DNA of 64,000 nt from Duganella rivi (GCF_009857435.1 NZ_WWCK01000008.1:248001-312000); one strand, 5' to 3'. Positions 35,716 through 45,141 are shown, numbered from the stretch's first letter. The notes: generated from the sequence alone by a model not told the origin. Program-made: numbers and translations.

Positions 35716-36663
35716 ATGACACTACCCCGCACTGCGCGCATCGCCATTCTGGTGCCGTGTTACAACGAGGCGCTGACGATTGCGAGTATCGTGCGCGATT
35801 TCAATGCTTGTTTGCCACACGCACAAGTCTATGTCTTCGATAATAACTCCACCGACGGCACCGCTCAGGTCGCGCGCGAAGCGGGCGCCATCGTGCGCAA
35901 CGTGCCGGCGCAGGGCAAGGGTAGCGTGGTGCGGCGCATGTTTGCCGACATCGAGGCGGATGCTTATGTGATGGTCGACGGCGACGATACGTATGACGCC
36001 AGCGTGGCGCCGCAGCTGGTCGAGCGCCTGCTGGCCGAGGGACTGGACATGGTGGTTGGCAACCGCGTCAGCACCGAGCAGGCGGCCTACCGCCCGGGCC
36101 ACCGCTTCGGCAACGCCATGCTGACCGGCTTTGTGTCCTTTATTTTTGGCCGCACGTTTACCGACATCTTGTCCGGCTACCGCGTGTTTTCGCGCCGCTA
36201 TGTGAAGTCGTTCGCGGCGCACTCGGCGGGTTTCGAGATCGAGACCGAGCTGACCGTGCACTCGCTGGAATTGCGCATGCCGGTGGCCGAGGTCTCGACC
36301 ATTTACAAGTCGCGCCCGGAAGGCTCGGTCAGCAAGTTGAATACTTACCGCGACGGTTTCCGCATTCTCGGCACCATCTTCCGGCTGTTTAAGTCGGAGC
36401 GGCCGTTGGCGTTTTACTCGATCTTTGCGACGATCAGCGCCTTGCTGTCGGTGATCCTGGCTGAGCCTATCGTCAAGACTTACTTGCAGACCGGACTGGT
36501 GCCGCGCCTGCCGACCGCAACGCTGTGCGCGTCGCTGATGCTGTTTGGCGTGATTCTGCTGGTATGCGGCATCATTCTTGATGCGGTGACCAAGGGGCGT
36601 ATCGAGCAGAAGCGCTTTGCCTACCTGGCGCAGCCCGGCCCGAGCCTGGATAGCGATGCGTAA
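35716..36663 (+). CDS. Family 2 glycosyltransferase, membrane-associated
   Basis: A 315-residue GT2 enzyme of the dolichyl/undecaprenyl-phosphate sugar synthase kind. The N-terminal Rossmann-like domain has ILVPCYNEA, the nucleotide site DNNSTDGTA and the metal-binding DGDDTYD. QGKGSVVRRMF is the conserved acceptor loop. Two membrane segments lie at the C-terminus (about 235-258 and 272-295). The start at MTLPRTARIAIL places the first motif normally; an upstream in-frame ATG adds unrelated residues. The gene overlaps the following polytopic membrane protein gene by 8 nt, so the two probably act in sequence: this one charges a lipid carrier with a sugar and the next uses it. Confidence 0.87.
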   Translation: MTLPRTARIAILVPCYNEALTIASIVRDFNACLPHAQVYVFDNNSTDGTAQVAREAGAIVRNVPAQGKGSVVRRMFADIEADAYVMVDGDDTYDASVAPQLVERLLAEGLDMVVGNRVSTEQAAYRPGHRFGNAMLTGFVSFIFGRTFTDILSGYRVFSRRYVKSFAAHSAGFEIETELTVHSLELRMPVAEVSTIYKSRPEGSVSKLNTYRDGFRILGTIFRLFKSERPLAFYSIFATISALLSVILAEPIVKTYLQTGLVPRLPTATLCASLMLFGVILLVCGIILDAVTKGRIEQKRFAYLAQPGPSLDSDA

Positions 36664-38479
36664 TTTCCTCGCGCGCCGGGCGCTGCTGCTGGTGCCTTTG
36701 CTGTTGGGTCTGTTGTCGCTGAGCAGCGGGCAGGACGACGGCTGGGACATGCGCAACTACCACCTGTACAACGTCCATGCGCTGCTCAACGGCCGTATTG
36801 GTTTTGATTTGTCGCCAGCCGGCTTCCAGAGCTATTTCAATCCGACGCTGGATCTGCCTTACTACTACCTGAACCAGTGGCTGCCGCCGCGCGCGGTTGG
36901 CTTCGTGCTGGGCGCGCTGCATGGACTGGCATTTGTGCTGCTGGTGGGCATTGCCCGCCAGTTGCTGGGCGCGGCGGCATCGCGCCGTTCGGTGTTGCTG
37001 CTGGCCTTGGCCGGCGTGTTTGCGCCGGGCTTCCTGAGCGAGTTGGGCAACACCATGGGCGACAACGTGAGCGCCTTGCCGGTGCTGCTGTCCGTCTACC
37101 TCGTGCTGCGCTATTGGGCGGCGCTGCCGCAGTGGAATGGCCGCGCCGTGCTGGCCTTGGTGGCCGCCGGTGCGGCGATGGGCCTGAGCGCCGGTCTCAA
37201 GCTGACCAATGCGACCTACGCCGTGGCCATGTGTGCAGCCTTGTTCGCAGCGGCGCCCGTGGCCGGTTTGCACTTGTGGCAGCGCGTGCGCCTGGCGTTC
37301 GTGTTTGGCGTTGGCGTGCTGGGCGGCGTGGCGACGACGGGCGGCTGGTGGTTCCTCAAGATGTGGCAGACCTTCGGCAACCCGGTCTTCCCGCAATTCA
37401 ACAACGTTTTCCACAGCCCGCTGGCGCCGGAGAATGGCGTGATCGACGTGTTCTTCCGCCCGCAAGGCTGGCTGGAGAATGTGTTCTGGCCATTCATCTT
37501 TGCGTTCAACACGCGGCGCGTGTCGGAGATTCCGCTCAAGCTGGCCGTGTGGCCGGTGCTGTACGTGGTGCTGCTGGCCGTGCCGCTGGTGTGGCTGTGG
37601 CGCCGCCAGCGCCGCGCCGCAGCTACCGCCGCAAGCGGCATCACGTCGGCATCGCCGTCGCTGGCCCCGCGCAGCGTGTTCCTGCTGACCTTCATCGCAT
37701 TGGCTTATCTGGTCTGGATGCGCATGTTCAGCATCTACCGCTACCTGGTGCCGCTGGAGTTGCTCGCGCCGTTGGCGATCTGGCTGGCATGGCAATACAT
37801 CGCCCCGCGTGCGCAACGCTTGGCCGCAGTGGTGCTGGCCTTGCTGGCAGTTGGCGTTTTCCCCATCGCCAACTGGGGCCATGCCGAGTGGGGCGATACC
37901 GCCTTCAGCGCCGAGATCCCGGTTATCGACCAGCCTGCCGACAGCATCGTCTTCTTCGCCCAGCCAGATCCACCGTCTGGCTGGATGGCGACCTTCTTGC
38001 CGCAGCAAGTCCGCGTAATCGCCCTGGGCACCGGCCTGCCGGAGTCGCCGGCGTGGCGCGCCCGCCAACTGGCCGCCATCGCCGAACGCCCAGGGCCGCA
38101 CTACCTGCTATTGAGCGCCGCCCGCAACGACCGCGACGGCACCCGCCTGCGCAAGCTGGCCGTTGCCCAATGGCTGGGCTGGACTGCCGACGCAGCCGGC
38201 TGCGGCAAGCTGGAAAAAGTCATGCAGCGCGTGCGCCTGCAAGTCGAACTGCGCCGCTTGTCCACCGGCGGCTGCACCTTCGACCTGTTGCCGCAACACG
38301 GCATCGATTTGGCTGCACTGGATCGCGCCACCATCGCGCAGGCTGCCGAGCGCTTGCAGCAATATGGCCTGCAACTGGATGCGGCCAGTTGCACCACGCA
38401 CCGGGCGGCGGTCGGCGCCGAGCCGCGTCCTTTCCTCTGGTGCCGCGCTGGCGTGAAGGATCACGCTGCCGCGCGATAG
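36656..38479 (+). CDS. Polytopic membrane glycosyltransferase-like protein (GT-C type)
   Basis: A protein of 607 residues with about ten to twelve membrane segments in the first 420 residues and a soluble periplasmic C-terminal domain (about 420-607). The first external loop carries acidic residues in GQDDGWDMRNYHLYN and a following FNPTLDLPYYY, the position of the catalytic aspartate in GT-C glycosyltransferases. It overlaps the GT2 gene (ATGCGTAA), pointing to a lipid-linked sugar donor made by that enzyme. The C-terminal domain has several cysteines (DAAGCGK, TGGCTF, ASCTTH, WCRAG). Acceptor and sugar are unknown. The GT-C assignment rests on topology and the loop motif. Confidence 0.7.
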   Translation: MRNFLARRALLLVPLLLGLLSLSSGQDDGWDMRNYHLYNVHALLNGRIGFDLSPAGFQSYFNPTLDLPYYYLNQWLPPRAVGFVLGALHGLAFVLLVGIARQLLGAAASRRSVLLLALAGVFAPGFLSELGNTMGDNVSALPVLLSVYLVLRYWAALPQWNGRAVLALVAAGAAMGLSAGLKLTNATYAVAMCAALFAAAPVAGLHLWQRVRLAFVFGVGVLGGVATTGGWWFLKMWQTFGNPVFPQFNNVFHSPLAPENGVIDVFFRPQGWLENVFWPFIFAFNTRRVSEIPLKLAVWPVLYVVLLAVPLVWLWRRQRRAAATAASGITSASPSLAPRSVFLLTFIALAYLVWMRMFSIYRYLVPLELLAPLAIWLAWQYIAPRAQRLAAVVLALLAVGVFPIANWGHAEWGDTAFSAEIPVIDQPADSIVFFAQPDPPSGWMATFLPQQVRVIALGTGLPESPAWRARQLAAIAERPGPHYLLLSAARNDRDGTRLRKLAVAQWLGWTADAAGCGKLEKVMQRVRLQVELRRLSTGGCTFDLLPQHGIDLAALDRATIAQAAERLQQYGLQLDAASCTTHRAAVGAEPRPFLWCRAGVKDHAAAR

Positions 38480-38521
38480 TGTCTAAAATGGCAGCCAGTT
38501 CAACTTGTTTGCGGAGACTGC

Positions 38522-39937
38522 ATGTCTTTTCTGATTGTTCTTGCTGCCCTGGTGTTCCTGATGCTGGCCGCGTATCGCGGCTACAGCGTGATTCTGTTTG
38601 CTCCCATTGCCGCGCTGGGCGCGGTGCTGCTGACCGACCCGGGCGCGGTGGCGCCGGTGTTCAGCGGCATTTTCATGGACAAGATGGTGGGCTTCGTCAA
38701 ACTGTACTTCCCGGTGTTCCTGCTGGGCGCGGTGTTTGGCAAGCTGATCGAGCTATCCGGCTTTTCCGAATCGATTGTGGTGGCGGCCATCAAGTACATC
38801 GGCCGCACCCGCGCCAACGCGGTGATCGTGCTGGTGTGCGCGCTGCTGACGTATGGCGGAGTGTCGTTGTTCGTGGTGGTGTTTGCCGTCTATCCGTTCG
38901 CGGCTGAGCTTTACCGTCAAAGCAATATTCCCAAGCGCCTGATGCCGGGCGCAATCGCGCTGGGAGCGTTCTCGTTCACCATGGATACCTTGCCGGGCAC
39001 GCCGCAGATCCAGAACATCATTCCGACCACCTTCTTCAAGACCACCGGCTGGGCGGCGCCGTGGCTGGGCGTGATCGGCTCCATTGCCACGCTGGCCGCC
39101 GGCCTGGCCTTCCTCGAGTGGCGCCGCCGCAGCGCGATGGCGAAGGGCGAGGGCTATGATAGCGCCGCCGCCCCGGCCGCTGCCGACCCGGCGCCGTCGG
39201 CGCCGGCACGGGCCGGCTTGCCGCATCCATTGCTGTCGCTGGCGCCGCTGGTGCTGGTTGGCGTCGCCAACTTTACGCTGACCAAGCTGATCCCCGGCTG
39301 GTACGGCGACAGCTACGCCCTCACGGCCGACGCCTTGCCCGGCCTGCACGCCACGGTCACTGTGCCGATCAAGTCGGTGATCGGCATCTGGGCGGTGGAG
39401 GGCGCGCTGCTGCTGGGCATCCTGCTGACCGTGGCCACCGCCTTCGGCCGCATTCGCCTCACCTTTGCCGACGGCACCAAGGCGGCGGTCGGCGGCGCGC
39501 TGCTGGCGGCCATGAACACCGCCTCCGAATACGGCTTTGGCGGCGTGATTGCCGCGCTGCCGGGCTTCCTGTCGGTGAGCGAAGCGCTGCGCAGCGTGCC
39601 CAATCCGCTGGTGAATGCGGCGGTATCGGTTACCTCGCTGGCCGGCATCACCGGCTCCGCCTCGGGCGGCATGAGCATCGCGCTGGCGGCCATGTCGGAT
39701 CAGTTCATCCGCGCGGCGGAAGCGGCGCAGATTCCGCTGGAGGTGATGCACCGCGTGGTGGCCATGGCCAGCGGCGGCATGGACACGCTGCCGCACAACG
39801 GCGCGGTGATCACCCTGCTGGCGGTCACCGGACTGACGCACCGCCAGTCCTACCGCGATATCTTCGGCATCACCATCATCAAGACGCTGGCGGTGTTCTT
39901 TGTGATTGCCGTGTACTACCTGACCGGGCTGGTGTAA
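38522..39937 (+). CDS. GntP family permease
   Basis: A 471-residue inner-membrane transporter with about twelve membrane segments. It matches the gluconate:proton symporter (GntP) family in the middle segments (TYGGVSLFVVVFAVYPFA, FSFTMDTLPGTPQIQN) and in the C-terminal SGSASGGMSIAL and ASGGMDTLPHNGAV repeats, where the TMDTLPG/GMDTLPH pair reflects the internal duplication. Relatives carry gluconate, fructuronate, glycerate or short hydroxy acids. The PQIQNIIPTTFF segment is seen in the hydroxy-acid branch, but I would not name a substrate. CGGAGA is the ribosome site. The 3' end overlaps the convergent DNA glycosylase gene by 59 bp. Confidence 0.87.
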   Translation: MSFLIVLAALVFLMLAAYRGYSVILFAPIAALGAVLLTDPGAVAPVFSGIFMDKMVGFVKLYFPVFLLGAVFGKLIELSGFSESIVVAAIKYIGRTRANAVIVLVCALLTYGGVSLFVVVFAVYPFAAELYRQSNIPKRLMPGAIALGAFSFTMDTLPGTPQIQNIIPTTFFKTTGWAAPWLGVIGSIATLAAGLAFLEWRRRSAMAKGEGYDSAAAPAAADPAPSAPARAGLPHPLLSLAPLVLVGVANFTLTKLIPGWYGDSYALTADALPGLHATVTVPIKSVIGIWAVEGALLLGILLTVATAFGRIRLTFADGTKAAVGGALLAAMNTASEYGFGGVIAALPGFLSVSEALRSVPNPLVNAAVSVTSLAGITGSASGGMSIALAAMSDQFIRAAEAAQIPLEVMHRVVAMASGGMDTLPHNGAVITLLAVTGLTHRQSYRDIFGITIIKTLAVFFVIAVYYLTGLV

Positions 39938-40682
39938 GCGCAGGCGGGTACTGCTTCTGGCATTTCACGCAAAAGAAGCTGCGGCGCTGGGTCTTGCCAA
40001 GGTGCGCCTTGTGAAACGGGATGTCGCAGCGCGGGCAGATGCGCTTGGTGTGCGCCAGCCAGTGCTGCTTGAGCACAAAGGCTTTTTTCCAGCGCAGGAA
40101 ATCAAAGGCGTACACACGCATCTGCTCCACCAGTTCGCGCAGCTTGGCAGCGGACAGCGCGCCCACCGTCGACAGCGGATGCACGCGGATGCGGAACAGC
40201 ACCTCGTTCTTGAAGATATTGCCGGCGCCGGAAAAAATCTCCTGATCCAGCGTGGCGTCGCACACCAGCATGTCCGGCTGCGCGCGCAGCTTTTTCAGCG
40301 CGGCCCTGGCGTCCCACTGATCTGACATCACGTCCGCACTCCAGTCGTATTGCACGTCGAGATCGGCGGGCAGGGTCTTCACCGAGCAGGTGTAGAAATT
40401 GAATTCCTCGCCGTCGTCAAAGCCCAGGCTTAGGCGCGGCTGCGCATCTTCCTTGCGCTCATTGATGCGGTAACTGCCAAACATCAGCAAATGAATCCGC
40501 AGCACGCGATCCGGCAGCTGGATCAGGAAATGCTTGCCCCAGCTGCGCAGGGCAACGATCGGCTGCCCTTCCAGCGCCGCATAGTCGACTTCCTTGCTGT
40601 TGCCGCTGGCGCGCGTGATGGTGCGGCCGACGAAACCCTCGGCCTGTTCACGCAAAATAACGATGGATGGTCCTTCCGGCAT
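39879..40682 (-). CDS. Fpg/Nei family DNA glycosylase (endonuclease VIII-like)
   Basis: A 267-residue base-excision repair enzyme. The catalytic N-terminus is PEGPSIV after the removed methionine (Pro2 nucleophile, Glu3). The conserved lysine is in RSWGKHFLIQL. The helix-two-turn-helix is visible as DQEIFSGAGNIFKNEVLF. The zinc finger is complete (CPRCDIPF...FFCVKCQ). The protein resembles Nei more than Fpg in its N-terminal PEGPS and lacks the usual Fpg loop features. It removes oxidised pyrimidines or other damaged bases and nicks the abasic site. A short Arg/Ser/Pro-rich tail follows the finger and lies in the 59-bp overlap with the GntP gene. Confidence 0.88.
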   Translation of the reverse strand: MPEGPSIVILREQAEGFVGRTITRASGNSKEVDYAALEGQPIVALRSWGKHFLIQLPDRVLRIHLLMFGSYRINERKEDAQPRLSLGFDDGEEFNFYTCSVKTLPADLDVQYDWSADVMSDQWDARAALKKLRAQPDMLVCDATLDQEIFSGAGNIFKNEVLFRIRVHPLSTVGALSAAKLRELVEQMRVYAFDFLRWKKAFVLKQHWLAHTKRICPRCDIPFHKAHLGKTQRRSFFCVKCQKQYPPALTPARSGSTRQSQRTPPAS

Positions 40683-40850
40683 GGCCTGCCCCTCAAGCGT
40701 ACAGGCTATCAGTGTGGGCGCGCTGCCGCGCCCTGACCGTACGCTAGCTCACCGAGCTGTCCAGCATGTTGTGTACTTATGGCATTGTCGTTACGATTGA
40801 TTCGTGGCAGTATGTCCGGTCACGATTTATGTAACCCGAGGGAGACTAGC

Positions 40851-42509
40851 TTGAAAAAAACCATGCTCGTAATGTCGCTGATCGCGGCGTTTTCGACCGC
40901 CGCCGCGCAGGCAGCAAACGGCCCTGAGATCGACGCAAAACGTCTGTCGCAAGATGTCAAAGTATTGGCATCGGATGAATTCGAAGGCCGCGGCCCGAAC
41001 ACCGCCGGTGAAGTGAAAACCGTCGACTACCTGATCGCGCAATTCAAGGCCGCCGGCCTGCAGCCGGGCGGTGATCTGGTCAAAGGCCAGCGCGCGTGGA
41101 CGCAAGACGTGCCGCTGGGCCGCTTTGAAATCAAGGGCCCGGTGAAGCTCAGCGTCAGCGACGGCAAGACCGTGCAGGAACTGAAGCAGGGCGACGATCT
41201 GGCCGTGCGCGCCGCCATGAACGGTTCCAAGCTGGTCGACTTCAAGAACGCACCGCTGGTATTCGTCGGTTACGGCGTCACCGCGCCTGAGCGCAAGTGG
41301 GACGACTTCAAAGGCCAGGATCTGAAAGGCAAGCTGGCCGTGGTACTGATCAACGACCCGGACTTCGAAACCGGCGCCGGCGATTTCGGCGGCAAGGCCA
41401 TGACTTACTACGGCCGCTGGACTTACAAGTATGAAGAGATGGCGCGCCGCGGCGCGCTGGGCACCATCATCGTGCACGAAACCGCACCGGCATCGTACGG
41501 CTGGAACACGGTGAAGAACTCCAACACCAACGTCATGTACGACATCGTGCGCAAGAAACCATCGGAAGCGCACGCACCGATGGAAGCGTGGATTCAGCGC
41601 GATCTGGCAGTGGAACTGTTCAAGCGCGGCGGCCTTGATTTCGAAGCGCTGAAGAAGCAAGCGCAAACGCGCGACTTCAAACCGGCTGAATTGAAAGGCG
41701 TTACGCTGTCGGCTAACTACGCGGTGGATGCACAAGTCATCACCTCGAAGAACGTGGTCGCCCGCGTAGTCGGCGCCAAGAAGCCGAATGAAACCGTGAT
41801 CTATAGCGGTCACTGGGATCACCTCGGCGTAGGCCTGCCTGACGCGAAAGGCGACAAGATCTACAACGGCGCCATCGACAACGGCACCGGCATCGCCGCG
41901 CTGCTGGAACTGGCGCGCGCTTACGGCAAAGCGCCTGCACCGGCACGTAGCGTGGTGTTCCTCGCGGTGACGGCTGAAGAAAAAGGCCTGCTGGGTTCCG
42001 AGTACTACTCGGCTAATCCGGTGTATCCACTGGCGACCACCGTCGGCGTGATCAACATGGACGCCCTGAGCCCGAACGGCCCGACCCGCAACTTCACCAT
42101 CTCCGGCAGCGCCAAGCTGGATCTGCTGGATCAACTGATCGCCAAGGCCAAGCAGTACAACCTGGCTTACACGCCAGATCCGCTGCCGGAAGCTGGTCAC
42201 TTCTTCCGTTCGGATCACTTCCCGTTCGCCAAGCGCGGCGTACCCGCCATCTCGTATGGTTCGGGTAATGATCTGGTGAACGGTGGCGTGGAAGCTGGCC
42301 GCAAGGAAGAAGAGGCCTACACCACCAACAACTACCACCAGCCGTCCGACGAGTGGAGCGCCGATTGGAGCTTCACCGGCATGGCGCACGATCTGGGCAT
42401 GTTGTATTCGCTGGGCCGCGATCTGGCCGACTCGAAGGCTTGGCCTAACTGGTCTAAGGATGCCGAGTTCCGCGCTGCGCGCGACGCTAGCGCTGCTCAG
42501 CGCAAGTAA
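40851..42509 (+). CDS. Exported M28 family metallopeptidase
   Basis: A 552-residue zinc aminopeptidase with a PA domain inserted in the N-terminal half (about 130-300). I prefer the TTG at 40851: GAGGGAGA precedes it by the right distance and it yields the signal peptide MKKTMLVMSLIAAFSTAAAQA; the ATG at 40863 is 18 nt from that site. Zinc and catalytic elements: SGHWDHLG (His, Asp), NGAIDNGTG (bridging Asp), VTAEEKGLLGS (Glu-Glu), VINMDA (Asp) and NNYHQPSDEW (last His). It is periplasmic or secreted and resembles bacterial aminopeptidases of the glutamate carboxypeptidase/Q type. The ccmA gene follows after 6 bp, but a functional link is not obvious. Confidence 0.9.
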   Translation: MKKTMLVMSLIAAFSTAAAQAANGPEIDAKRLSQDVKVLASDEFEGRGPNTAGEVKTVDYLIAQFKAAGLQPGGDLVKGQRAWTQDVPLGRFEIKGPVKLSVSDGKTVQELKQGDDLAVRAAMNGSKLVDFKNAPLVFVGYGVTAPERKWDDFKGQDLKGKLAVVLINDPDFETGAGDFGGKAMTYYGRWTYKYEEMARRGALGTIIVHETAPASYGWNTVKNSNTNVMYDIVRKKPSEAHAPMEAWIQRDLAVELFKRGGLDFEALKKQAQTRDFKPAELKGVTLSANYAVDAQVITSKNVVARVVGAKKPNETVIYSGHWDHLGVGLPDAKGDKIYNGAIDNGTGIAALLELARAYGKAPAPARSVVFLAVTAEEKGLLGSEYYSANPVYPLATTVGVINMDALSPNGPTRNFTISGSAKLDLLDQLIAKAKQYNLAYTPDPLPEAGHFFRSDHFPFAKRGVPAISYGSGNDLVNGGVEAGRKEEEAYTTNNYHQPSDEWSADWSFTGMAHDLGMLYSLGRDLADSKAWPNWSKDAEFRAARDASAAQRK

Positions 42510-42515
42510 GCCGCG

Positions 42516-43151
42516 ATGACGCTACAAGCCCTCGACCTTTGCTGCGTTCGCGGAGAACGCCGCTTGTTCAGGGGCTTGTCGTTATCGCTGGAAGCAGGGC
42601 AGGCGCTGCGCGTGCGCGGCGCCAATGGCAGCGGCAAGACCACTTTGCTGCGTACCTTGGCCGGTTTGACGCATGCTGAATCGGGTGAGGTGCGCTGGCG
42701 GGGACGCAGCATCGCCGCTTGCCGCGATACGTATCACAGCCAGATGATTTATCTGGGCCATGCGGCGGCCGTCAAAGACGATTTGCTGGCGTGGGAAAAT
42801 TTGGTCTATGCAGCGCGTCTCAATGGCCGTGCGCTAGACCGCAGCGCAGCTGAACAGTCACTGGCTGCATTGGGCTTGGGCCGCGCGGCGCAACTGCCGG
42901 CGCGATCGCTGTCGCAAGGGCAGCGCAAGCGTTTGTCTTTAGCGCGCTTGCACGGCGCGGAAGGCGAGGCTGCGCCGCTGTGGATTTTGGACGAGCCATT
43001 CAACGCGCTCGATCAAGATGCCGTCGCAGCGCTGTGCAGCACACTCGATCAGCACTTCGCCAGCGGCGGCATGCTGGTCTACACCACGCACACTGACCTC
43101 GCGCTGCAACCGGCGCAGGCGCTGGAATTAAATTTGGATCGCAAGCCATGA
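42516..43151 (+). CDS. ccmA: Haem exporter ATP-binding protein CcmA
   Basis: A 211-residue ABC ATPase of cytochrome c maturation System I. Walker A is GANGSGKTT, the signature is SLSQGQRKRLSLARL and Walker B is LWILDEPFNALD. CcmA works with CcmB and CcmC/D to release haem-loaded CcmE from the CcmC complex at the cytoplasmic face of the inner membrane. It starts the nine-gene ccm operon. Every following gene overlaps or nearly touches the next, and ccmB begins within the ccmA stop codon (ATGA). The length is normal for the family. Confidence 0.95.
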   Translation: MTLQALDLCCVRGERRLFRGLSLSLEAGQALRVRGANGSGKTTLLRTLAGLTHAESGEVRWRGRSIAACRDTYHSQMIYLGHAAAVKDDLLAWENLVYAARLNGRALDRSAAEQSLAALGLGRAAQLPARSLSQGQRKRLSLARLHGAEGEAAPLWILDEPFNALDQDAVAALCSTLDQHFASGGMLVYTTHTDLALQPAQALELNLDRKP

Positions 43152-43804
43152 TGCGCGCCTTCCTTGGCGTGATCCGCCGCGACCTGCTGCTCGCGCTGCG
43201 CAACCGCGCGGACGTGCTGTCCTCGGTTTTCTTCTTCATCATCGTCGCCGCACTCGCGCCGCTGGGGCTGGGCCCTGAGCCGGCGATGCTGCGCACCATC
43301 GGCCCCGGCATGCTGTGGATCGCAGCGTTGCTAGCCTCCATGCTGGCGTTGCACCGCCTGTTCGCCCAAGACCATGCCGACGGCACTCTTGAACAACTCC
43401 TCCTGTCGCCGGAACCAGCCACCCTGCTGGTGGCCGGAAAAATCCTCGCACACTGGCTAACCACCGGCATCCCGCTCATCATCCTATCGCCGCTATTGGC
43501 GCTGCAATTCGGCCTGCCCGCCAAACAAGTCCTCATCCTGATGGCCAGCCTTTTACTCGGCACACCGATCCTCAGTTTGATCGGCGCCATCGGCGCAGCA
43601 CTCACACTTGGAGTGCGCGGTGGCGGTGTCCTGATTGCGTTATTAGTTTTGCCACTCTACGTTCCGATCCTGATTTTCGGCGCCGGTGCAGCTGTGGCGT
43701 CAGATCCACAATCGCATTTATTTTTACTGGGAGGCCTGCTGGCAGCCGCATTAGCACTGGCTCCGTGGGCCACGGCGGCGGCTTTGCGCATTGCACAAGA
43801 GTGA
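43148..43804 (+). CDS. ccmB: Haem exporter permease CcmB
   Basis: A 218-residue integral membrane protein with six predicted segments. FLGVIRRDLLLALRNRADV at the start, HRLFAQDHADGTLEQLLLSP and ISLIGAIGAALTLGVRGGG-like stretches are typical of CcmB. It pairs with CcmA to form the ABC transporter-like part of System I. It overlaps ccmA by 4 nt and the ccmC region by about 1-4 nt if the GTG start of ccmC is used. Confidence 0.95.
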   Translation: MMRAFLGVIRRDLLLALRNRADVLSSVFFFIIVAALAPLGLGPEPAMLRTIGPGMLWIAALLASMLALHRLFAQDHADGTLEQLLLSPEPATLLVAGKILAHWLTTGIPLIILSPLLALQFGLPAKQVLILMASLLLGTPILSLIGAIGAALTLGVRGGGVLIALLVLPLYVPILIFGAGAAVASDPQSHLFLLGGLLAAALALAPWATAAALRIAQE

Positions 43805-43818
43805 ACACTGTTGATACA

Positions 43819-44559
43819 ATGTCCACAATGAAAACCAGCCTGCTTTATCGCTACGCCTCACCGCAGCAGTTCTATCCATTAGCGGGCAAATTGATCCCAT
43901 GGCTGGCCGCACTTGCAGTCCTGCTGACCGCCGCCGGCTTATACGTCGGCCTCATACTCGCTCCCACCGACTGGCAACAAGGCGACTCCTACCGCATCAT
44001 CTACGTTCACGTGCCGGCCGCATGGATGTCGATGGTGATCTATTTGGCGATGGCATTCTGGGCCGGCCTGGGTCTCATCATGAACACGCGATTGTCATCG
44101 ATGATGGCCAGCGCGCTCGCACCAACAGGCGCCATGTTCACCGTACTGGCCCTGTGGACTGGCGCGCTGTGGGGCAAGCCGACGTGGGGCGCATGGTGGG
44201 TGTGGGACGCGCGCCTGACTTCCGAATTAATCCTGCTGTTCCTCTACATCGGTTTCATGACCCTGCAATCGGCTATCACCGACGCGCGCCGCGCCGACCG
44301 CGCAGGCGCCGTGCTGGCACTGGTCGGCGTGGTGAATATCCCGATCATCTACTTCTCGGTCAAATGGTGGAACACTTTGCACCAAGGCGCCTCCGTCAGC
44401 CTGACCGCCGCACCCAGCATGGCGACCGTGATGTTGACCGGGATGCTGCTGGTGACGCTGGGCGCATGGGCCTATGCCTTCGCCGCCGCACTGGCGCGCC
44501 TGCGCTGCATCATCCTCGAACGCGAGAAACGCAGCGCGTGGATCAAGGAGGCGGCATGA
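43819..44559 (+). CDS. ccmC: Haem-handling membrane protein CcmC
   Basis: A protein of about 246 residues with six membrane segments. The tryptophan-rich WWD motif is clear as KPTWGAWWVWDARL, flanked by periplasmic histidines (YVHVPAAW and TLHQGAS) that hold haem during transfer to CcmE. The start is uncertain. I use ATG 43819; ATG 43828, and a GTG at 43801 that overlaps the ccmB stop, are equally possible because none has a clear ribosome site. The protein ends in an overlap with ccmD. Confidence 0.93.
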   Translation: MSTMKTSLLYRYASPQQFYPLAGKLIPWLAALAVLLTAAGLYVGLILAPTDWQQGDSYRIIYVHVPAAWMSMVIYLAMAFWAGLGLIMNTRLSSMMASALAPTGAMFTVLALWTGALWGKPTWGAWWVWDARLTSELILLFLYIGFMTLQSAITDARRADRAGAVLALVGVVNIPIIYFSVKWWNTLHQGASVSLTAAPSMATVMLTGMLLVTLGAWAYAFAAALARLRCIILEREKRSAWIKEAA

Positions 44560-44714
44560 GCGAATGGCTGCACATGGGCGGATACGGCTTGTACGTGTGG
44601 GGCTCGATCGGCGCTTCGCTGCTGCTGCCGCTGTGCGAGTTCGCGGCCCTGCGCCTGCGCCGCCGCGCCGCGCTGGAACAACTGAAGCGTCAACAGGATC
44701 ACGATGAAACCTAG
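44556..44714 (+). CDS. ccmD: Small haem-exporter subunit CcmD
   Basis: A 52-residue protein that starts at MSEWLHMGGYGLYVWGS, the usual CcmD opening, and has one membrane helix (about 8-30) followed by a basic cytoplasmic tail (RLRRRAALEQLKR). An AAGGAGG ribosome site precedes the ATG, which overlaps the ccmC stop as ATGA; the end overlaps ccmE by 11 nt. CcmD stabilises the CcmC-CcmE complex and is needed for holo-CcmE release. Confidence 0.93.
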   Translation: MSEWLHMGGYGLYVWGSIGASLLLPLCEFAALRLRRRAALEQLKRQQDHDET

Positions 44715-45141
44715 ACAAAAGCGCCTCGCGCTAGTGGCGGCGGGCCTGGCCCTGTTGGCGCTGGCGGCGTGGCTGATCTCGTCCGCCTTCCAGAAAAATC
44801 TCGTGTTCTCGGTGACGCCGAGCGAGGTGCTGGCTAGCCCGGATCGCGCGCGCAATCTGCGCATGGGCGGCTTGGTGGAGAAGGGCAGCTTGCGCCGCGA
44901 AGGCGATGGCGTGACGGTGGACTTCATCATCACCGACATGGTGCAGCGCGTGCCGGTGCGTTACAGCGGCATCCTGCCTGACCTGTTCAAGGAAGGCAAA
45001 GGCGCGGTCGTGCAGGGTAAGCTGGACGCAGACGGCGTCTTCACCGCCACCGAGGTGCTGGCCAAGCACGATGAAAACTATATGCCGCCGGACGCCGCGC
45101 GCGCACTGAAAGAGGCCGCCGAGGCCAAGGACAAGAAATGA
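44704..45141 (+). CDS. ccmE: Periplasmic haem chaperone CcmE
   Basis: A 145-residue protein with an N-terminal membrane anchor (about 8-28) and a small OB-fold domain. The covalent haem site is intact: H122 and Y126 in AKHDENYMPP. This is the common His-type CcmE, not the Cys-type variant. It carries haem from CcmC to the CcmF/H lyase. Confidence 0.96.
   Translation: MKPRQKRLALVAAGLALLALAAWLISSAFQKNLVFSVTPSEVLASPDRARNLRMGGLVEKGSLRREGDGVTVDFIITDMVQRVPVRYSGILPDLFKEGKGAVVQGKLDADGVFTATEVLAKHDENYMPPDAARALKEAAEAKDKK

Noticed and set aside
36877..38907. 676-codon same-strand frame inside the GT-C gene and running into the GntP gene
   Set aside because: It crosses two well-defined genes in another frame and is Arg/Gly/Ala-rich without membrane segments or motifs.
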